From the NCBI GenBank assembly GCA_963971405.1, contig OZ020492.1, forward strand, positions 13,008,151-13,072,150: a stretch of 64,000 bases of DNA, written 5' to 3'. Source of the DNA: Psococerastis gibbosa (Eukaryota; Arthropoda; Insecta; Psocodea; Psocidae). How positions within the stretch are numbered: the stretch's first letter is position 1; each line of letters begins with the position of its first letter. A program made the position numbers and the translations under genes. Of the stretch, positions 57,440 to 64,000 are shown piece after piece. The notes beneath the pieces are model-generated. The model was given only the letters and a program-made list of their open reading frames with translations. It had not been told where the DNA came from and did no database searches.

Positions 57440-58360
57440 CCCATGTATGGCCAATCCAATTTACCCGGAAAACAGTAATGAAAAACCTTCAATTTAAGTA
57501 TTGTTGTTTTTATGGACCAGTACGCTTACAGAAGTAGGTGCCCACATTTATACCTTTAGTACCTGACTAAAATTAAATTAGGTAATTATTCATGCATATA
57601 TATAATTAGTGTCGAATCTGCACAATCATTCCAGTAACCCCTGGCTTATGGCTCTCACACGACAAGGGCCTCTACTCACCACCAACGCGGAAATGAAGAA
57701 AAATGTACATACTGGTTGAAAATTACCAAAACCTGCTAGGCTATTTTGTGCAATGGTCAACTTGCCTATTGAAATTCAACAAAAGCAAAGCGGTGAAATG
57801 CCCTCCTCTGATTCGGGGGTAATTCTCAATTATATAGTACCCATTGTTTACATTGAAGAGAGATAGGCTACATAACTTTTATTTTATTTCATTAATTTAA
57901 TGACGAAATGGCAGTTGTTTTGTTGATTATGAATAATAATGAAGCCAACGCTCATCAAAGACTCCAGCCTCCAGAAGGGGTTAACACATCTCTATTCGGA
58001 ATTCAGTCTTAAGTATAAGTTCGGAGACGGAATGAATTCACTTCTTTGCAAGGTTTACCAAGTGGATAAAACACCCTGCTTTAAATAATTATGCCTATAA
58101 GAGTTATATTAAGTTATGAAATAGATGTTAACTTATTTTATTTATTATAATTTACTTCTATTCTTTCTTTGCCAATTTTTAGAAGTATAAGCTACCCTAG
58201 CTATACTAATTTAATTAATTTAATTTAATATTTTATGTTTTGATAAGACATATGCAATGTAGAGTTCATATCGTACATTTCCACATTTAACATGGATATA
58301 TATATAGCCTATATATTGTGTAGCCTAAGGGGCAAATGTTACCGCCATCTGGTGCCGCGC
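57440..58360. other. Intergenic DNA, nothing recognised
   Basis: AT-rich, no exon or repeat could be supported. Confidence 0.35.
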
Positions 58361-58366
58361 CTGCCA

Positions 58367-58850
58367 TTATAGTGAGGATAAGTCTATGTTAGGGCTCTGG
58401 ATCAATTGACATGTTAGAAGGTGGGCAGCATCCAACCGTCCCCTGAGACAGAGTGGGCATTGATCTGAAGCAGCCAGGCCTAGGCGAAACAGGTGAGCCT
58501 GCAGGTAGTTGTGGCCATTTGTACAGCGACAAAAGCATGGCAAACATGTCTTTAATGCATCCTTTTCTGAGGCTCGGTGCAGACTCTGCGGCAACAGATA
58601 AGCAGTAGATCTGCTGACAGATAGTACAGGCAGGTGCCAGCCGGTCGCCTTACCAAGTTGAATCCAGCGGACCAGAGCAGGTTCAAAGATGCAGATAACT
58701 TGGTAGTGTGCACAGTACCGGTAGGGAAACATGGTAGGACTTGTCCTGGTCACCTCCGAATTAATCGTGTGACTTCAATGTGTTTCCCAAGTGGTTCGGA
58801 ATCCACTATAATCAGGAGGTCCCCTGTCCTATGGGCCCACACCGTGGCCT
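58367..58850 (-). pseudogene. LINE C-terminal fragment with zinc-like tail
   Basis: Reverse strand: LFRLGLAASDQCPLCLRG followed by LDAAHLLTCQ, a C-x2-C...H...C tail as in R1/jockey-like elements. The adjoining 58640-58840 matches repeat parts at 36640-36725 and 37130-37320. Confidence 0.65.
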
Positions 58851-59254
58851 GGGACTGTGTCCAACCATACTACTACTACTGGCAGGTGGTCCTCCGCAGA
58901 GCAAAATCAGTTGCCGAAGAATCTGCCAGTGTGAACCAACCCATTTAGTCTAATGTATCCCGACAGATCAGCCGCGTATCTGTTGCTATGGAATCTGCCT
59001 TTGCGCACCAACTCGTTTACTCCAGTGTTTCTCGACAGACCTGTTGTGCAATTGGCTATCTGTTGCCGTAGATTAGTTACCAGGAAAATCCTCTTGTTAG
59101 ATGCCAAATTGGATTGCAACCGCGAAATGGTGATTTGACTATTCAATACCGCCATATTTTCTGCAAAAATGTGGTTATTCAGTATTGCATATTATAAGTT
59201 CGAGTATACAGAATTATACACATAAATGGAAAAGTGAAATATCGCTATGTCTTT

Positions 59255-59647
59255 GGCGGGGTTTCCACCGACCGGCTAGGGCTAACTACAAATACGGTGA
59301 CGTAGTAGCAGACATTCAAGACTTAGTTGGGTTTCCACCGACCTCGCATTGCAGAATGCAAATGACATTGAGGAAAATGTTTGTTTTTCTTTTTATAGAA
59401 ATCTAATAAAATGTTTGTATTAACATATCCCATGACGCCATTTTTTAATTTTAGTTAGTTTGTTTGTGATTTTACTCTGTGATCATTGATCAATTTTAAC
59501 TATGGCATAGAGTAAAACAAACATTTCCGTCAATGTCATTTGCATTCTGCAATGCGAGGTCGGTGGAAACACCGCCTAAGTCTTGAATGTCTGTTACCAC
59601 GTCACCGTATTTGTATTTAGCCCTAGCCGGTCGATGGAAACCGCGCC
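59255..59647. mobile_element. Composite foldback, copy 5
   Basis: Outer arms ggcggggtttccaccgaccg, core gacgtagtagcagacattc, and an inner foldback at 59326-59576 (arms gtttccaccgacctcgcatt) inserted in the gactta|taagtc centre. Same architecture as 12346-12728. Confidence 0.82.
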
Positions 59648-59659
59648 GTAATAACATTA

Positions 59660-60790
59660 ACTGGAGAACAAGAATAAATTAGCATTGGTTAAAAGCTTAA
59701 ATTAAACAAGCAATTATTTCATAGTATTCTTAGGTCAATGTTTTCAGTAACTAATTAATTTAACTCAAAAGTTATAATAATCCTCTGCATCTGAGAACTT
59801 TTAAGTATGGGCGCAAAAACGTGGAAGCAGAAAGTAAACTACTGCTATTTGTTTTCCGTCTCTATTCCCACGACTATTATGTAAACATTAAAATTAATAT
59901 TTTTTTAAAGAACATTTTAAGTTTTAGCCCTTTTTTTACGTTATTATTTCTATTTTCAAAGAAATACGACTGTTCAACTTAAAGATAGTAAGTATTTTAT
60001 TAACTGTTTACAGTAATTCGTGCATTGTTTGAATTAACTCTTTTCATTGGCAGTTCTACCTGTTGCGCCTGCTACACTCCGTTCATGATTCATCATGATT
60101 CATGAACTCTCGTGAAAAAGATTTAACTTTTTAGCAATTTTTAAGCGCTACATAAGATTCTAAATGTGCCAGGGTTATAGGATTTGAGGGTTAGTTATAA
60201 ACCAAGGGAAGAAATTTCCAAACTGTACTCAGTAGGCAAATTTGAAAATTCATCGTGTGCCATGCATACCACAGTTATTCCACGGTTGCACGCGTCAATT
60301 TATGTCATTGTATTCAAGTATGTTATCAGCACATGTACCTGTAATTAGCATAGAAGCAGTATGTAGACATGTTTCTCGTCTTTCAGCTTATTGGTTTTGA
60401 GAAGTTAAAAGACTATCATACAACTGTGAGTAGATCGTGCAGTAAGTATATACCTTACAAAGAATCTTAAGGTTAGCCTAAATTTTACATGCCCAAACAT
60501 TCCAGAATCAACTGCAAGGCCCATACTTCGTGCATTGTTTCGTTGAGTATAAGCCCGGTTCTTGGAATGAATTCGAAAACTGCATAATTGACGGATGATG
60601 GCACTTCCACCTAGCCATTCATGTACGCCCAGTGTTTTCTCTGAAACATTTCTAAGTGTGGTGGGAACGCCCCTTAGTTAGCATTGAGCACACCATCAGT
60701 TTGTTGACATATTTTTACAGGTTAACTGAAAATGTTTCTCATTGCTTCTTTTCCATTCTGAACTGAAAAGATATATAATTTATGCTGACT
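59660..60790. other. Region upstream of SFT2, nothing recognised
   Basis: It should contain the SFT2 promoter and a non-coding first exon, since an acceptor-like tttttcag precedes the start codon, but neither could be placed. Confidence 0.35.
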
Positions 60791-60804
60791 TTTTTTTTCA
60801 GATA

Positions 60805-63507
60805 ATGGATGCTTTAAGAAGTGTACTTAACAACAGAGACTCGTCAGGTGGTGATGAGGAACAAGGAATTCTCAGTGGGGTACGTATTAATGACACTCAT
60901 TGTTAAAAATAACTTGGTATAGTTTTACGTAATAAAATTTAAAAATACACAACCGGTTTCGGCTCACGCCATCGTCAAGTGCGATTGAAAAACAGATGAA
61001 TCCAAAACAGTATGCAAGCTAAAACAAAACAAATGCATTGTCAGGATAACACACAGCATCGCATAAAGTAAGCAAATTAAAATTAAAAAGGTTATGTCAT
61101 TAAGTAACGTTTTGTTTTTAACCATAGCTTCCCTAATCTCAATGGTTTCTAAATTTTTAAGTATTGTAGTTCCCCCTTGTAGGCGCTTCCATTGGTTATT
61201 GTTTAAATGTTCATTTTTAATTTGTTTACATTATGCGGTGCTGGGTGTTATCCTGACAATGCGTTTGTTTTGTTTTAGCTTGCACACTGTTTTGGTTTTA
61301 TCTGTTTTTCAATCGCACTTGACGATGGCGTGAGCCGAAACCGGTTGTTTATTTTTAAATTTTATTACGTAAAACTATACCAAGTTATTTTTAACAATGA
61401 ATGACAGCAAGTTTTACAAAGTTACTAAGGAGACTATTATGTTTACGTATTAATGCAGAGTATTCCTCTGGATTTATTCGTTAGGCGGGTATTCCATATA
61501 CGTCAATCGTCAATGAAAAATTGAAAAATGACGTTTTAGCAGACATTAAAGACATACTAAAAATTCTGCTACCACGTCAATTTACGTCATTTTTCAATTT
61601 TTCATTGACGATTGACGTATGTGGAATGGGCGCCTTAGGTTCGAGTCACCCTAAACGTAATCAACTTCACTACACAATTAAGGAGGCAGATCTACACAAA
61701 CTGTTGATTGACTATTTTCCTACAACTATGTGTTGTAAGAACGATCGTTAAAGCCCTTTCGTTGTGCCAGGAATTTATGACAAGGTCCAACCTTCTCGTA
61801 GTGAGTGATATCAGATGTTGACGTCATTCCATAATTTAATTATCCAAGGGGCACAACTACTTGAAACCAGTAGGTATATGAACACCCAGAATGTCTCCCT
61901 AGCCCAGCAGTAGGGTATCGCCGTATAATAGAGGAAGTTGCGGATACTAGACCTGAGTAGACTATTCATTAATTATTTAATGTTTTTTTTTTCTATCTAG
62001 TTAGGTCATACAAATTCATGAGATATCCTTTTATGTATTGGCGTGGATGTAAGTTAAACTCAACGACATTTTTACCTATTTTATAACTAGGAGCTGAACT
62101 TTTTCTTCACAGTTACTGTTTCTTACCATTGCATTGATGATTGTTTTATAGCTTTCTGATGCAACAACACTGAGCCGGATGACAAGACTGAAGCTTTTTG
62201 CTGCATTTTTCTTAGCTGGCATATTCTTTTCGATTATGGGATCCATTTTTTTAGTCTTCCCAGGCGGACTTGCTGCATTTGCTGCTCTTTACACTATAGG
62301 AAACTTAGCAAGTATTGGAAGGTATGTTTGCTTCAACGTGGTTGAAGTTGAAACCGTGAAGGTCGTTACTATGTTATTGTGTTTATTAATAACCCCAACC
62401 CGGGCAGACACAGACCCACTGCTCGTAGCTGTAGAGTGTAGAGGAAGCAGTATCTCTAAAGGAAGGCCTCCTGATACAAACCAAGACTTCAGGCCCAGTC
62501 AGCCGGTTGAAAAAGCGACATGAAATGTGAGCCTCGGTAAAAGCGACCTGCAAGAAACCGGGCTCACAAGCAAACAGCTCTGCCGCCGACCCTCCATGAG
62601 AAAATGGCGTGGAAAAAATAATAATAAAAATAAGGTGACGTAAATGTAAAACTTTTTAAAAAGTTTGTAGTTGTAGTTTGTAAAACTTTTTAAAAAGTGT
62701 TTGCTATAACGAACTTCGCTAGGATTAACTTGACATGATGTTTAGCAGACAACTCCTCTCAGGGTTTGAAGCCTTTAACCTACGTTCAAATTGAGGCCCA
62801 TTAAATAATTGAAAGAGTTCTGGCCAAAAGCATATTATTCTTTTACTGCTGTCCATGCCAGCGCATTTATAAATGTACCGTCTTATTACCGTTAATTCAG
62901 AGGAAATCATTGAATGTTGTTTCAGAAAACTCATCAATCTCTTATGTATATATATATTACACGCAGTATTTGTAATTTCTCGAAATAATGGCCAGTAAGG
63001 GACTGTGTTATGACTTCGTACATCAATAAATAACAATATGTTTTCCATTTTTCTGCGACTGTCAGCAGAAATATTGCCAAATTTATGTTTTCTAATGAAG
63101 GGAAAGATATTTGAGTTATATGCTGCTCCGCTAATAAATTGCATCATTATTAAACTTTATTTATTATTTGCAATCGCGGAACCACGGAACTAAATGTAAT
63201 AAGAGCTGGCAATTTTCTTCATATTGAAAAGATTTTCAAAATAATCAGTGTATTGTGCTCGGGAAGTAGAGTAGCTAATAGTTTCAGTATTGCTACATTT
63301 AGGCCATAGCTGCTGCTAACTCTTCGACTTTACTTCACCTCTAAACCTAAATGATTGTATGTGACAACAGTTTTATCTTATATTTACAGTACAATGTTTC
63401 TAATGGGACCAGTCAAGCAAATGAAAAATATGTTTGACTCTAAACGGGCTATCGCTTCGCTAGTCATGATTTCTTCGCTGATCCTCACTCTGATTGCAGC
63501 CTTTTGG
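60805..63507 (+). CDS. SFT2: SFT2-family vesicle transport membrane protein (3' end beyond window)
   Basis: Exons 60805-60879, 62153-62322 and 63390-63507 encode the first 121 residues. SFT2 proteins are four-helix Golgi/endosomal membrane proteins implicated in retrograde vesicle fusion. Seen: short acidic cytosolic N-terminus (SSGGDEEQGILSG), LSDATTLSRMTRLK, TM1 around residues 40-60, TM2 with ALYTIGNLASIGST, the hallmark FLMGPVKQMKNMF, then TM3 ending AAFW. The sequence is close to vertebrate SFT2D1/SFT2D2 throughout, so paralogue naming is not safe. Splice sites are gtacgt/atag and gtatgt/acag, and the third exon leaves at gtaaat. About 40-45 residues including TM4 should follow beyond 64000. 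A tttttttttcag just before the start codon implies a non-coding upstream exon. Confidence 0.92.
60898..61399. mobile_element. Long foldback element in SFT2 intron 1
   Basis: Inverted arms of about 230 bp start cattgttaaaaataacttgg and meet near 61150. Each arm carries gacgatggcgtgagccgaaa-ccggtt. It begins 18 bp after the SFT2 exon 1 donor. Confidence 0.85.
61484..61634. mobile_element. Modular foldback MITE (Harbinger-like), copy 3, in SFT2 intron 1
   Basis: Arms ggcgggtattccatatacg; centre attaaagacatactaaaaat then ctgctaccacgtcaa. Flanked by tta on both sides (61481-61483, 61635-61637), the TWA target of Harbinger-type elements. Confidence 0.82.
62323..63389. other. SFT2 intron 2
   Basis: Contains a GC-richer stretch at 62390-62600 of unknown origin (possibly a retroelement piece) and an unassigned minus-strand 140-codon frame at 63147-62725 without recognised domain. 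Confidence 0.4.
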
Positions 63508-64000
63508 GTAAATTGCTTACACGTTTTTGTTACAGTTATGATATCAAAATTTTCAAGCAGCTTGCATATTAAACCTAGGCCTGATTCTATTTATTTTTGC
63601 AATGCTTCAAATAATTATTCGAACTAAGTTATAACTGATCCAGCAACTCTCGGAGGAGTATTTAATAATTTATTGTAATGGAACAGCTACCATATTTTGT
63701 TTATTTGGACTTAGGAATTTAAAATTCCTGTTACTGACAGATGAAATTGGTATTTTCTAGTCGTTTCCGTCCATTTTTTCACACCTGTTTTTCATAATTG
63801 TCCCTGCCTCTAGAGGCTTTCTTTAAAGTTCTATATCCTCTAATTTCGGTTTGTATGAAGGGGGCCCATTGATTTTCTCAATGACCCTGATTATAACATA
63901 CGATATTGAATAAAATAAATAAATCGGGTCGGATTTAGTGTCAAACTAGGGTTGAAAAAAGTCTAGACAATATGCCCTCTTAATGATTATTCTTTATAAA

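Noticed and set aside
62323-62523. Continuation of the SFT2 frame past 62322
   Set aside because: The protein family requires the splice to 63390 (ASIG-S-TMFLMGP); the open read-through is intronic.
62725-63147. 140-codon minus-strand frame in SFT2 intron 2
   Set aside because: Longest unexplained frame, but no known domain or similarity could be seen and it lacks support for expression.

Overview
This is a eukaryotic, AT-rich, very repeat-dense window, most likely from an arthropod and probably a hexapod. The reasons are the spliced genes, a secreted AA15-type lytic polysaccharide monooxygenase (a family known mainly from arthropods and other invertebrates), and the mix of tRNA-derived SINEs, RTE/jockey-like LINE tails and hAT, Harbinger and pogo-like MITEs. 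The species cannot be named from the sequence alone. There is no rRNA gene, CRISPR array, bacterial operon, or recognisable LTR or virus-like element.

Four host genes can be supported. (1) Pten, + strand, 14660-31078, six coding exons; exon lengths and phases match vertebrate PTEN exactly for the phosphatase domain, and one intron uses a GC donor. Its predicted last exon ends the protein right after the C2 domain. (2) An AA15 copper monooxygenase, - strand, 40557-33436, four exons, 210 residues with signal peptide, convergent with Pten; one of its introns also uses a GC donor. (3) The terminal exon of an unrecognised + strand gene, 56448-56687, with a conserved-looking hydrophobic/basic segment and a very acidic C-terminus. 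(4) A + strand SFT2-family Golgi membrane protein, 60805 onward, whose last exon(s) lie beyond the window.

Layout: 1-14.6 kb is repeat-filled intergenic DNA (SINEs, foldbacks, a ~0.9-1.1 kb dispersed element called here R, a run of hAT MITEs). 14.6-31.2 kb is Pten, its introns filled with LINE tails, R copies and tandem repeats. 31.2-33.4 kb is a short convergent intergenic stretch. 33.4-40.6 kb is the AA15 gene. 41-56.4 kb is repeat-rich and may hold unseen upstream exons of the acidic-tail gene. 57-60.8 kb holds LINE fragments and a composite foldback. 60.8-64 kb is the SFT2 gene.

The most unusual content is in the repeats: a family of modular foldbacks that share ends and a core but differ in their arms, including a foldback-within-foldback present at two loci; a tandem MITE array whose target-site duplications show it arose by crossover between two MITEs; and an R family that carries a TGACGTCA palindrome in most copies. 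The protein genes do not form a pathway; they look like an ordinary mixed animal gene neighbourhood.
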